Shown here: positions 11,130-19,380 of the stretch, piece after piece
Layout: each line of letters begins with the position of its first letter
Position numbering within the stretch: position 1 is the first letter of the stretch
Assembly: GCA_035430005.1 (NCBI GenBank)
Contig: DAOMFV010000006.1
Location: 13,905-77,904, forward strand
Reading direction: 5' to 3'
Length of the DNA stretch: 64,000 nt
From: JAEUIE01 sp035430005
GTDB taxonomy: Bacteria; Planctomycetota; Planctomycetia; Gemmatales; HRBIN36
Translations under genes and position numbers: made by a program
The notes under the pieces: model-generated
Databases searched by the model: none
What the model saw: the letters and a program-made list of their open reading frames with translations, nothing else
What the model was told of the DNA's origin: nothing

Positions 11130-12132
11130 GAACCGACTACGAAGCCAGGTAGGGACTATTCTCTGTGTTTGGGCACTGCTGGCTGCGACAGTGTGGGCAG
11201 TGAAGACACTCTTATCTGAGAAGCCCCAGGCGATCGATCCAGCCGCCTGGGGTAGCAACCATGTCGGGCAACCGATCCCTGAGTACGTTACCGGGGAACA
11301 GTGCCTGTTCTGCCATCGTGAGAAGATCGGGCCGAGTTGGGCGAAGAACCGGCATAACCTCACGATCAGGGATGTTGACGCATCGTCCCCGGCTCTGGAG
11401 GCCATGAAGGTATCGCCGGCCAGGAGTTTTGCTGAAGAGATCAGGTATGTGATGGGGAACAAAGAGATTCATCGATTTCTGAAACCCTCGCAGGAGTATG
11501 GACACCTGGAGGTGCTGACAGCGGAATGGTCTCCGCCGACGGAGAATATCCCAGCCAGGCTCAACCATCTGGAGCAGCCTCATTGGGATGGCAAGCAGTT
11601 TGCTACTTCCTGCGCAGGCTGCCATACGACGGCGGTGGACTCGAAGACCCAGGCATTCTCAACACCATCGATCGATTGCTATGCCTGTCACGGCAACGTT
11701 GCCGTCGAACATCCTAATAAGCCGGAACTGGCTCATCTGTCATCAAAGAGACAAGACTCAGCAGCGGTGATTACCTCGATCTGCGCCCAGTGCCACATTC
11801 GTACCGGGCAATCGAAAAGCACCGGGCTCCCCTATCCGAACACCTTCGTGGCCGGTGACAATCTCTTCCGTGACTTCAAGGCCGACTTCTCCGATTCAGC
11901 GATCAGGAGCTTGACCTCCTCTGACAGGCATGTGATGAAAAATGTTCGTGACGTGGTGATTGGCGGCAAAGAGTCTGTGACCTGCCTGAGCTGCCACGAT
12001 GTTCATGGCCAATCCAGTGAAAAGCATCAACTCCTTCCCAGGAGCGATTACTGTGCGAATTGCCACAACCCCAAAGGATCGATGATCTACGTGAAGCCGC
12101 TTCATTCTAACAGCAAGACCTGTGGCTACTAA
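11122..12132 (+). CDS. Exported hexaheme cytochrome c
   Basis: 336 aa from ATG 11122, which overlaps the stop of the amidohydrolase gene by 8 bases (translational coupling); the frame stays open back to 11074. A single N-terminal hydrophobic segment (ILCVWALLAATVWAV) is a signal or anchor. Six CxxCH sites are visible: CLFCH, CAGCH, CYACH, CAQCH, CLSCH and CANCH, with the last pair close together as in doubled-CxxCH proteins. It probably carries electrons in the periplasm for the PQQ and copper enzymes of the same operon. No catalytic family such as NrfA is recognisable. Confidence 0.85.
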   Translation: MPENRLRSQVGTILCVWALLAATVWAVKTLLSEKPQAIDPAAWGSNHVGQPIPEYVTGEQCLFCHREKIGPSWAKNRHNLTIRDVDASSPALEAMKVSPARSFAEEIRYVMGNKEIHRFLKPSQEYGHLEVLTAEWSPPTENIPARLNHLEQPHWDGKQFATSCAGCHTTAVDSKTQAFSTPSIDCYACHGNVAVEHPNKPELAHLSSKRQDSAAVITSICAQCHIRTGQSKSTGLPYPNTFVAGDNLFRDFKADFSDSAIRSLTSSDRHVMKNVRDVVIGGKESVTCLSCHDVHGQSSEKHQLLPRSDYCANCHNPKGSMIYVKPLHSNSKTCGY

Positions 12133-12146
12133 CCGTGAGGAACACC

Positions 12147-12425
12147 ATGACCGAACAACAGGAACTCGAGTGCGAGAAGCTGCCGAGCGATGGGCCACTG
12201 GATGAGACTGATATCAGCCTGCGTGCATACTTTGCCCGGATGTCGGACGAACGGATTGGCCAGTACGATCCGAAGTGGAGTGACGAAGAACTCATCGCCT
12301 GGGATGGCAATTTCCGCGACGATGGTGTGCTGATGCTCATCTGCTGCGAGCGGGATGTGGATGCTGTAGACTATCGAGAAGTGCTGGAAAAGCACATTGC
12401 TTATCGCCGGCAACTTAGCCGATAA
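12147..12425 (+). CDS. Small acidic protein of unknown function
   Basis: 92 aa from ATG 12147, with GAGG seven to ten bases upstream; it follows the cytochrome gene after 14 bp and is probably the last gene of the operon. It is rich in Asp and Glu (LDETDISLRAYFARMSDERI, then DPKWSDEELIAWDGNFRDDG), with no signal peptide, membrane span or recognised domain. It would be cytoplasmic, unlike its exported neighbours. Confidence 0.6.
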   Translation: MTEQQELECEKLPSDGPLDETDISLRAYFARMSDERIGQYDPKWSDEELIAWDGNFRDDGVLMLICCERDVDAVDYREVLEKHIAYRRQLSR

Positions 12426-12466
12426 GCGTGTCAGCGAAGACCGGGAAGGCGAGGCTCCCTTATTGA

Positions 12467-15001
12467 TTACAGGTACGACACATCAAACTGCTTGAAGTTG
12501 CTCAGTGTCACCTGCGGCGTGCTGTTAACGCCTGCCGGTCGCAACAGCGTTGCTACGATGCTCTCCGAGTTTGATGGATATGCGAAGTTCATCGTGACGT
12601 GCTGCGTTTTGCCAGGCGTCAGATGCTGATTGTCCACGTAGTAGGCCAGGTAGCTGTTGATCTGAATCTTCAGGATGCCGCGCTCGGTGCCGGTGAAAAG
12701 ATAATCGAAGGTGATGCCGGACCAATTGGTGTTCTTGGAATAGCTTCCCTTAAACGTCTGAGTCTGGCCGACGCCAAGCCCCAGGGTGATAGTCGTCACC
12801 GGTGTGGGAGGCTTCATGCTGACGTCGTTGATGGTCAGGGTGTCAAACGTGACGCCAGGCGCAAAGGCGTGGAACGGATTCGTCAGGTTGGACTGAGTTG
12901 CCGTGCTGCTGCCGGAATAAGACCAGGCCTGCTCCCAGGTAGCTTCGATGCTGGAAGGATCATTGCCCAACAGGGGCGACCAGGCGAATCCGCCGGCGGT
13001 GTATCCATCAGTGGTCGGCTGGTTGTTGGCCTGGGCGTACCAGGCTGGGGGATAGGCATGCCAATCGCCCGGATCTGTATAGTAGAAGTGAGAATAAGGG
13101 AACGCGAAAAGCTGCGTATCGACCACATTGCCCAAAGGCGTATCGTTGCCTACTTCCATCGGCGAATAGTTCACGCCAAACGCTGAGAAGTAGTTGTCTA
13201 CGAAAGTCCCCACTCCCGGCGTCTTGCTGACATTGAGCTGCGGAATGAAGTTCCACAGGTAGTTGGTAGCGTTTAATTCGTCAGTCTCAACCGATTCGGG
13301 AGAATCGAAAATGGTGAGCTGATCCGCTTTGTGCCCCGCGGCCTGCTGTAGGGCGACGGCAGCGATTGAAACCACCTTGCTGCCATGACTGTGACCCATC
13401 AGATGAATCTTGCCGCTGAAGCCGGCGCCGAGCGACTCTTTCACAGCTTCAGCTAACCGCAACCCGTTGATGTTGGTAAGCGCTTCAGAAAGATAGGCTT
13501 GCTGCGGGACATTGTTCTTGAGAGCAGCGGTAGTAGCTGAGTCGTCGATCCAACTGTAGGCGATGACGACGGCTTTTGGATCAGCCTTGAGGATCTGTGC
13601 AGCCAGGCCGCCTTCCGGAGAGACCGTAATACCGCCTGCCGTGTAGCCGGAGTAAAGCCAGGTGGAATCGGGGCCGGGGTTCGGTGAAGGAGCCGGGTAA
13701 GCGGTGTTGTTATAGCCGGCCGTCTCCCACCACTTCAGTACATGGGAACCGATGTACTTGTCCACCCAGGCGCGGTGTCTCGGAGCCCAGCCATGGGAGA
13801 TGTAGTAGACGTTCTTGTCGCCGGTAATGCTGCCAGCCGTAACAGGAACGAATTGGCCGGTCGGGTGATCCGTATCTTTAGGGAGGTACTGTGCCAGGCG
13901 TTCCAGCACGGGAATCTCGTGCGATACAGGATCAGCGAGCTGGTAGTTCGTGCCACGACCATGCGGCACACTGCCGGCCACCGAAGCGCCGCCGTAGTAG
14001 CTCTGGCTCAGCGCAGCATAGTTCTGCGTCAGTTGCCCGCTGGAGCCGTCGAAGACCTTCACGACGGATTTCTGATCGGAGTCGATGCCAACAAGGATGT
14101 CTTCAAAACCATCACCGTTGCCATCGACAGCGTCGACATGCACTGCACCGGTGTACGATGTCTTTTCAGCGCTGAATTGAGTAATAAGAGTGTTAGTCAA
14201 CCCGGAGAAGACCTTCACAACCCCCCGGCCACCTTTTCCCGAACCAGCAATGACATCAATGGTGCCATCGTGATTGATATCGCCGGTACCAAGATAGACC
14301 CCGCCAGTAAAGTTGATGTTGAAGGCGTAGTAGTCGGCCAGCAGCGCCTGAGTATCGCCGGCAAAGACCTTGAGCCGGGGAGTGGCGCCGGAGCCTGCCG
14401 CCACCACGATGTCAGCAGCGAGATGATTGCGAAAATCGCCGGCCGCGACACGAACACCGCCGCGAAAGGTCTGGGCCAGGGCAATGAAATCGGCAAGTAC
14501 AGTGCCGTCCGCGCCACTGAAGACTTTGACCCGGGGAACGCTGCCCGCCCCGGCACCGGCGATAATGTCCGCATAGCCATCGCCGTTGACATCGCCGGTA
14601 GCGACGTTGGTGCCGCCTGTGAAGCCCGAACCGAAAGCCAGGAAACTGCCGATCGCGCCGGGGAGCTGCTGGCCGGTCAGACCATTGAACGCCCTGACCT
14701 GCGAAATGCCATCGCGAGCGACGGCTGCGACGAAGTCGGGTGTGCCATCGCCGTTGATATCGCCGACAGCGACATTGACGCCGCCACGGAAATCCTTGTT
14801 GAACGCCAGGAGGTCGTACTTGAGAACATGGGTTTGGGCATCGTAGACCTGCACCCGAGGTGGGTTGAGCACATCGGCTCCGACAGCAACGATCCCGGCT
14901 GGGACACAACGATCTTCGAGTGATTCCAGGAGCAACCTGCATCGACGAGGCTTCTGGATTGATTGTGCTACTCGTTTACCTGACCGTTTCCCTGACAACA
15001 T
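12467..15001 (-). CDS. Secreted LEPR-XLL / FG-GAP repeat protein with alpha/beta-hydrolase domain
   Basis: 844 aa. The N-terminus is basic and contains LLLESLEDRCVPAG (about 22-36), the LEPR-XLL-type motif common at the start of planctomycete surface or secreted proteins. Residues about 38-330 hold FG-GAP/VCBS repeats, each with a calcium-type loop such as GDINGDGTPDF, GDVNGDGYAD and GDINHDGTID. The middle resembles an alpha/beta hydrolase, with YISHGWAPRHRAW and the nucleophile-elbow-like HLMGHSHGSK near 535. The last 140 residues are a beta-rich domain. The role is probably extracellular binding plus ester or lipid hydrolysis (inference); the catalytic Asp and His were not assigned. It is convergent with the operon upstream. 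Confidence 0.75.
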   Translation of the reverse strand: MLSGKRSGKRVAQSIQKPRRCRLLLESLEDRCVPAGIVAVGADVLNPPRVQVYDAQTHVLKYDLLAFNKDFRGGVNVAVGDINGDGTPDFVAAVARDGISQVRAFNGLTGQQLPGAIGSFLAFGSGFTGGTNVATGDVNGDGYADIIAGAGAGSVPRVKVFSGADGTVLADFIALAQTFRGGVRVAAGDFRNHLAADIVVAAGSGATPRLKVFAGDTQALLADYYAFNINFTGGVYLGTGDINHDGTIDVIAGSGKGGRGVVKVFSGLTNTLITQFSAEKTSYTGAVHVDAVDGNGDGFEDILVGIDSDQKSVVKVFDGSSGQLTQNYAALSQSYYGGASVAGSVPHGRGTNYQLADPVSHEIPVLERLAQYLPKDTDHPTGQFVPVTAGSITGDKNVYYISHGWAPRHRAWVDKYIGSHVLKWWETAGYNNTAYPAPSPNPGPDSTWLYSGYTAGGITVSPEGGLAAQILKADPKAVVIAYSWIDDSATTAALKNNVPQQAYLSEALTNINGLRLAEAVKESLGAGFSGKIHLMGHSHGSKVVSIAAVALQQAAGHKADQLTIFDSPESVETDELNATNYLWNFIPQLNVSKTPGVGTFVDNYFSAFGVNYSPMEVGNDTPLGNVVDTQLFAFPYSHFYYTDPGDWHAYPPAWYAQANNQPTTDGYTAGGFAWSPLLGNDPSSIEATWEQAWSYSGSSTATQSNLTNPFHAFAPGVTFDTLTINDVSMKPPTPVTTITLGLGVGQTQTFKGSYSKNTNWSGITFDYLFTGTERGILKIQINSYLAYYVDNQHLTPGKTQHVTMNFAYPSNSESIVATLLRPAGVNSTPQVTLSNFKQFDVSYL

Positions 15002-15180
15002 GCTTGATCTCTTTTGTTTCGAATGAATGAACAGACAGTGACACAGTTATGGCAATGAGCTTTTATGATACCAGAACATATACCAGACACAACGGACTTC
15101 TGAGCAGAAGAACTCGTCTAGAGTTCCGTCGTGTCTTGGATCGGAAGTCTGCAAGTGTGGCATCATTGTGTTGGTAGCCT

Positions 15181-15195
15181 CACAGATCATCAGTG
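15181..15195. promoter_or_regulatory. Operator-like palindrome, copy 1
   Basis: CACAGATCATCAGTG: seven-base arms around a central C with one mismatch. It lies 67 bp before the small membrane protein gene at 15263. A perfect version lies at 15489-15503 ahead of the next small gene, and the flanking bases (GCCT before, GG or G after) are shared. Regulatory function is inferred only from this repetition. Confidence 0.35.
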
Positions 15196-15262
15196 GCCAG
15201 CAGAAGAGTTGCTCACATCGCGATAACTTTACAGGCCATCTGGCAAAGCATAAGATGGCTTT

Positions 15263-15445
15263 ATGATTGGGATTTATTTATATGTACTTGTGATTGTCAT
15301 TGCACTGCTCTCGATAGGAGTTGGGGCACGCAAACTGTTAGCCGAAAATAAAGATGATTTGGGCAGTTCCCGCTTACAGGGCATCACGGCCATCATCCTT
15401 GGAATTGGAATGCTTATTCTTCACTTTGCAATAACAACACGATGA
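15263..15445 (+). CDS. Small two-span membrane protein
   Basis: 60 aa. It has two hydrophobic helices: MIGIYLYVLVIVIALLSIGV at the N-terminus and GITAIILGIGMLILHFAI at the C-terminus, joined by a polar loop (ARKLLAENKDDLGSSRLQ). Both ends would be on the same side of the membrane. The family is not recognised. It is monocistronic, preceded by a palindrome at 15181 and followed 101 bp later by another tiny membrane protein gene. Confidence 0.55.
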   Translation: MIGIYLYVLVIVIALLSIGVGARKLLAENKDDLGSSRLQGITAIILGIGMLILHFAITTR

Positions 15446-15488
15446 TAGGGCGTACGCTGGAGACTGCCACTGCTTTCACTGCTGGCCT

Positions 15489-15503
15489 CACTGATCATCA
15501 GTG
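15489..15503. promoter_or_regulatory. Operator-like palindrome, copy 2 (perfect)
   Basis: CACTGATCATCAGTG is a perfect 7-1-7 inverted repeat 43 bp before the start at 15547. With copy 1 at 15181 it forms a repeated pair in front of two small membrane protein genes. Part of the upstream context (GCCTCAC...GATCATCAGTGG) is also repeated, so a small local duplication is an alternative explanation. Confidence 0.35.
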
Positions 15504-15546
15504 GAGAGTAGAGAAACTTCTGACAGAACGGTAGCATAGGCCGTAC

Positions 15547-15678
15547 ATGAACGATTCAAAATCAACAAACGATGAAGGAACTTTGCGATGGCTGCCAACC
15601 ATTGCCATCTTCATCGTATTTCTGCTAATTGCCTGGGCAATATTTGGCATGATAGCAGCCATCATCTACTGGCCCTAG
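15547..15678 (+). CDS. Tiny single-span membrane protein
   Basis: 43 aa, ATG 15547 to TAG 15676-15678. A polar N-terminus (MNDSKSTNDEGTLRW) is followed by one long hydrophobic helix (LPTIAIFIVFLLIAWAIFG and on to the end, YWP). Such proteins often modulate membrane complexes, but nothing shows a specific function. The matching palindrome, position and membrane character link it to the 60-aa protein just upstream. Confidence 0.45.
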   Translation: MNDSKSTNDEGTLRWLPTIAIFIVFLLIAWAIFGMIAAIIYWP

Positions 15679-15756
15679 CAACTCGATCATAGGACCCAAC
15701 CGCCTGTCACAACTTCAGTAGAACATCGACAGATCACTCAGATGAGGTTTAGTTAG

Positions 15757-16455
15757 ATGAAACTCGAAGTCTACGCTAACCCGGAGAGCGTTGCTCAGAA
15801 GGCGGCTGAGTACATCGCTGCTGAGGCCCGTGCGGCGGTCGCTGCACGAGGTCGTTTCATGCTTGCCGTCAGCGGCGGTCGTACGCCGTGGATGATGCTA
15901 CGCGAACTGGCTGACGAGGATGTACCCTGGAAGAAGACTCAGATCGTGCAGGTTGACGAACGGATTGCTCCTGAGGGTGACCCTGATCGCAATCTGACAC
16001 ATCTTCACGAAAGCCTGCTCGAACATACCCCGCTGACCAGAGAGCAGATTCATGCCATGCCGGTCAATCAAGCTGATCTGGAGAAGGCTGCGAGTGACTA
16101 TGCACAGACCTTGCGGACAATAGCCGGTTCGCCGCCTGTGATTGATCTGGTTCATCTGGGCATGGGGCCGGACGGCCACACTGCTTCACTGATCCCGAAC
16201 GATCCGGTGCTAAACGTCAGTGATGTTGATGTCGCCATCACCGGCCTCTATCAGAACCGGCGACGGATGACGTTGACCTATCCGACCATCAATCGAGCTC
16301 GAAAGATTCTGTGGCTTGTCACCGGCAGCGATAAAGTCGTGATGCTGCCCAGGCTGTTGACAGCCGATCCATCGATCCCCGCAGGCAGAGTCTCTCAGGA
16401 ACGTGCCACGCTCTTTGCCGATCAGGCGGCGTATCCGCAAGGCGCCTCGAAGTGA
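15757..16455 (+). CDS. pgl: 6-phosphogluconolactonase
   Basis: 232 aa, the usual DevB/Pgl length. It hydrolyses 6-phosphogluconolactone to 6-phosphogluconate in the oxidative pentose phosphate pathway, in the cytoplasm. Typical motifs are AVSGGRTPWMMLRELA near the N-terminus (sugar-phosphate binding), VDERIAPEGDPDRN (the VDER motif) and HLGMGPDGHTASLIPND. It is followed after 63 bp by an unrelated propeller gene. The partner enzymes Pgi and Gnd are encoded about 22-26 kb away in this window. No zwf is seen here. Confidence 0.93.
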   Translation: MKLEVYANPESVAQKAAEYIAAEARAAVAARGRFMLAVSGGRTPWMMLRELADEDVPWKKTQIVQVDERIAPEGDPDRNLTHLHESLLEHTPLTREQIHAMPVNQADLEKAASDYAQTLRTIAGSPPVIDLVHLGMGPDGHTASLIPNDPVLNVSDVDVAITGLYQNRRRMTLTYPTINRARKILWLVTGSDKVVMLPRLLTADPSIPAGRVSQERATLFADQAAYPQGASK

Positions 16456-16518
16456 ACCGGCACACTTGTAGAATGATAGCTATCTGTGAAGATACCTGTC
16501 TCAATGGAAGGAACGACC

Positions 16519-17763
16519 ATGCTGCGACTAACGATTCTGCTTGTGCTGGCACTCTCGCCATTCACCATAGCATGGTGTGCTGATTGGCCCCAATGGCGTG
16601 GCGTGGATCGCAACGGCATCAGCAACGAGACGGGCCTCCTCAAAGAGTGGCCCAAGGAAGGCCCGGCCCTGCGCTGGAAAGCCACTGACCTTGGCACCGG
16701 CTACTCGTCGCCGACGATTGTGGAAGGACGAGTCTATCTGCAAACCACCAAGGGCGACAAGGAAGCCACGATCTGTCTGGAAGAAGCGACGGGCAAAGCG
16801 CTCTGGTCGACCGAGTTCGGCACCGTCGGGCCCAACACAGGTCCGCAGTATCCTGGCACTCGTGCCACGCCCACCATTGATGGCGGCCTGCTCTATTGCC
16901 TGGCATCCAATGGCGAGCTCGCCTGCATGGATCGCCAGTCGGGTTCGCTCAAATGGAAGAAGCACCTGCGTACCGATTTCGGCGGCAAGCCAGGTATGTG
17001 GGCCTTTTCTGAATCGGTACTCATCGATGGAGACCATCTGATCTGCACACCAGGCGGTAAAGAGGCAACGCTGGTGGCACTAAACAAAACGAATGGCGAT
17101 GTGGTGTGGAAGTGTGCCGTGCCTGAAGGCGATACCGCTGAGTACGCTTCCATCATGATCGTTCAGAGTGGAGCCTCCAAGCAGTATGTTCAGTTCCTTC
17201 GCAAGGGAGTGGTCGGCGTCGATGCCGCTACCGGCAAGTTCCTTTGGAAGTATTCCAAGACCGTTGACATGGGTGCCAACATCCTCACGCCTGTAGTATC
17301 GGGGAACAAGGTCTTCACTTCAGGCTCGCGCACCGGTGGTGCCGTGATTGAAGTGGTAGCCGATGGCGAGGGCAGCAAGGCCAACGAGATTTACTTCAAC
17401 AAGGCGATCACGCCCAGCATTGGCGGGGCAGTATTGGTAGATAAGCATCTCTACTGCACGACTTCCCAGGCGCTCATCTGCGTCGAGTTTGAAACCGGGA
17501 AGGTGAAATGGAGTGAACGCTCTGTCGGGTCCGCCTCGATCTGCCTCGCGGACGGGCTTTTGTATGTGCGGGGGTTTACCGGCGAAGTCGCTCTTGTTGC
17601 TCCTTCATCTGAAAGCTACCAGGAGAAGGGCCGATTCAAACAGGCTGATCGCAGCAAGATTCAGACCTGGACCCATCCGGTCGTGGCCAATGGCGGGCTG
17701 TATCTTCGTGATCAGGATATCCTGCTGTGCTATGAGGTGGCACAGCCCAAGGCAGCGAAATAA
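16519..17763 (+). CDS. Exported BamB-like PQQ-type beta-propeller protein
   Basis: 414 aa from ATG 16519 with GGAAGGA upstream; the frame is open to 16486, but this start gives a signal peptide (MLRLTILLVLALSPFTIAWC). The mature start DWPQWRGVDRNGISNETG is the typical opening of planctomycete PQQ-like propellers, followed by repeated blades (YCLASNGELACMDRQSGSLKW, VVGVDAATGKFLWKY). Proteins of this kind are scaffolds or sugar-related proteins rather than proven dehydrogenases. No heme site. Function not assignable beyond the fold. Confidence 0.75.
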   Translation: MLRLTILLVLALSPFTIAWCADWPQWRGVDRNGISNETGLLKEWPKEGPALRWKATDLGTGYSSPTIVEGRVYLQTTKGDKEATICLEEATGKALWSTEFGTVGPNTGPQYPGTRATPTIDGGLLYCLASNGELACMDRQSGSLKWKKHLRTDFGGKPGMWAFSESVLIDGDHLICTPGGKEATLVALNKTNGDVVWKCAVPEGDTAEYASIMIVQSGASKQYVQFLRKGVVGVDAATGKFLWKYSKTVDMGANILTPVVSGNKVFTSGSRTGGAVIEVVADGEGSKANEIYFNKAITPSIGGAVLVDKHLYCTTSQALICVEFETGKVKWSERSVGSASICLADGLLYVRGFTGEVALVAPSSESYQEKGRFKQADRSKIQTWTHPVVANGGLYLRDQDILLCYEVAQPKAAK

Positions 17764-17790
17764 CCTCGTACTTCTGCGTATAGAATAATT

Positions 17791-17888
17791 GTGGCAGGGG
17801 TCAGCGGTGCGCCACTGACCCCTGCTGAGTTTGCAATATTGTAGTTGTTTCGCAGGGGGCACGCTGAGTACAGCGTGCCCCCTGCCAC
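17791..17888 (+). repeat. 98-bp palindromic doublet element, copy B
   Basis: GTGGCAGGGG... to ...CCCCTGCCAC. Hairpin 1 is 17795-17824 (30 nt) and hairpin 2 is 17853-17884 (32 nt, a perfect 13-bp stem around GAGTAC). It lies between two convergent genes, 6 bp before the stop codon of the SDR gene at 17894, so it may also act as a bidirectional terminator. Same length as copies A and C. Confidence 0.85.
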
Positions 17889-17893
17889 GGTTT

Positions 17894-18664
17894 CTAAGAA
17901 AGCAGGTAGCCGCCATCGACGTTTAGACAAACCCCGGTGGTGTAGCTCGATGCTGCTGAGACGAGATAGAGCACCGAACCGGCCATCTCGTCGGGTTGAG
18001 CGACACGATTCATCGGCACATGCTGCAGCATCTTACTCAGGATCGCCTCGTTCTTCACCAGGGTGGCTGCAAACTTGGTGTCAGTGATCCCAGGCAAAAG
18101 AGCGTTGACCCTGATCCCCAGGTCGCCGCATTCCTTGGCGAAGGCCTTGGTCATTGAAATGATGGCTGCCTTGGTGATGGAATAGATGCCCTGCATGAGA
18201 CCGGGGGTGACGCCGTTGACCGAGGCGACATTGACGATACTGCCGCCTCCCTGGCTGATCATCATCTTCACCGCTTTTGAAGACATGAAGTAGTAGCCAC
18301 GGATGTTGACATCGACCGTCTTTTGGAACGCCCCGACATCGGTCTCCCAGATCGGCCCGAAGTGGGGGTTGGTGGCGGCATTGTTGACGAGGATATCGAG
18401 CCGTTTGTGACGCTGCTGAATGTCGGCGAACAGCTTTTCGATCTGATCCATCTCGCCGATGTGGCAGGGCAGGGCCTCGGCTTTGCCCCCGTCGGCACGG
18501 ATCGACTGGGCCACTGCCTCGCAACCATCGGCCTTGCGGCTGGAGACCATCACATGAGCGCCGTGGGCAGCCAGGCAGCGGGCGATTGATTCGCCGATGC
18601 CCCGGCTCGCTCCAGTAACCAAAGCGATCTTGCCGGTCAGATCAAACATCTTGTCGAAGGACAT
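17894..18664 (-). CDS. SDR-family oxidoreductase of the acyl-CoA dehydrogenase/kinase operon
   Basis: 256 aa classical short-chain dehydrogenase. The Rossmann motif VTGASRGIGESIA (about 16-28) and VNNAATNP are clear, with an active-site Ser in VASVNG and a YSITK motif near 160. The C-terminus is typical (TTGVCLNVDGGYLLS). The likely reaction is NAD(P)-dependent oxidation or reduction of a hydroxyacyl substrate (inference). It is the third gene of a minus-strand operon, 14 bp after the histidine phosphatase and downstream of the acyl-CoA dehydrogenase/phosphotransferase fusion, a neighbourhood also found with the split versions of these genes in proteobacteria. Confidence 0.85.
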   Translation of the reverse strand: MSFDKMFDLTGKIALVTGASRGIGESIARCLAAHGAHVMVSSRKADGCEAVAQSIRADGGKAEALPCHIGEMDQIEKLFADIQQRHKRLDILVNNAATNPHFGPIWETDVGAFQKTVDVNIRGYYFMSSKAVKMMISQGGGSIVNVASVNGVTPGLMQGIYSITKAAIISMTKAFAKECGDLGIRVNALLPGITDTKFAATLVKNEAILSKMLQHVPMNRVAQPDEMAGSVLYLVSAASSYTTGVCLNVDGGYLLS

Positions 18665-18678
18665 GCGATACCTCGTGA

Positions 18679-19380
18679 TTAGCGGTAGGTGAAGAGTTCC
18701 GAACGACCGGGCAGGGTCAGATGGGCGACGTTGTTAAACTGCTTGAGCGCGGTTCGGCGACGATGAGTGAACTGGCTAACGCTTGCATTGAGCACCGACC
18801 AGTTGAGATCGAGGACTTTGGCATCAGACACGCCCAGAACATGTTGCGTGATGGCAGCTATCGGCCCACCTGAGGTGAATATCCACACATCACTATTCGG
18901 GGCTGTCTCGGCTGCACGCATCAGTCCGGAGACGGAGCGATCTCGGAACTCGGGCCAACTTTCGACATAATCACCTGGGTGTTGTCCGGCGACCCAGCGT
19001 TCGACACTCTCGGCGAACACCTTCTGAAAGGCTCGTCGTCCATCGGCTTGTCCTGTCAGGAATCGTTCGAGATATCCAGGTTCGGCAAACTCGGCATGAC
19101 AGCGGAGCAGCACTTCCTTGTGATCGAACTCGTTGAAGGCACCGTCTTCGATGGGCGTCAGCAATGTATCATCTACGGTCAACCACTTATTCAAGCAGGC
19201 ATCAGCGGTTTGACGGTGTCGTCTCAAGGTGCCAATGATGACGCGGCCCGGCTTCAGGCCTGTTCCGGCGAGCCATTGGCCCAGCAGTTCGGACTGAGTC
19301 ACGCCCAACGGCGAGAGCTGGTCGTAATCACGAGAGCCGAACGAGGCCTGGCCATGACGCACCAGATAGAGATTGCTCAT
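18679..19380 (-). CDS. Histidine phosphatase family protein
   Basis: 233 aa. The N-terminus LYLVRHGQASFGSRDYDQLS carries the RHG catalytic motif (phosphohistidine at residue 9) of the phosphoglycerate-mutase-like superfamily. IFTSGGPIAAIT near 170 supplies the later conserved region, with Gly where the second His of typical members often occurs. Its start overlaps the stop of the upstream acyl-CoA dehydrogenase/kinase gene by 4 bases (ATGA), so the two are coupled. This suggests that it dephosphorylates a product or by-product of the APH-like kinase domain (inference). Cytoplasmic; no signal. Confidence 0.82.
   Translation of the reverse strand: MSNLYLVRHGQASFGSRDYDQLSPLGVTQSELLGQWLAGTGLKPGRVIIGTLRRHRQTADACLNKWLTVDDTLLTPIEDGAFNEFDHKEVLLRCHAEFAEPGYLERFLTGQADGRRAFQKVFAESVERWVAGQHPGDYVESWPEFRDRSVSGLMRAAETAPNSDVWIFTSGGPIAAITQHVLGVSDAKVLDLNWSVLNASVSQFTHRRRTALKQFNNVAHLTLPGRSELFTYR

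Noticed and set aside
13742..14923. 393-codon plus-strand frame antisense to the FG-GAP protein
   Set aside because: It mirrors the repeated GD-NGDG codons of the real minus-strand gene and has no recognisable domain or ribosome site.
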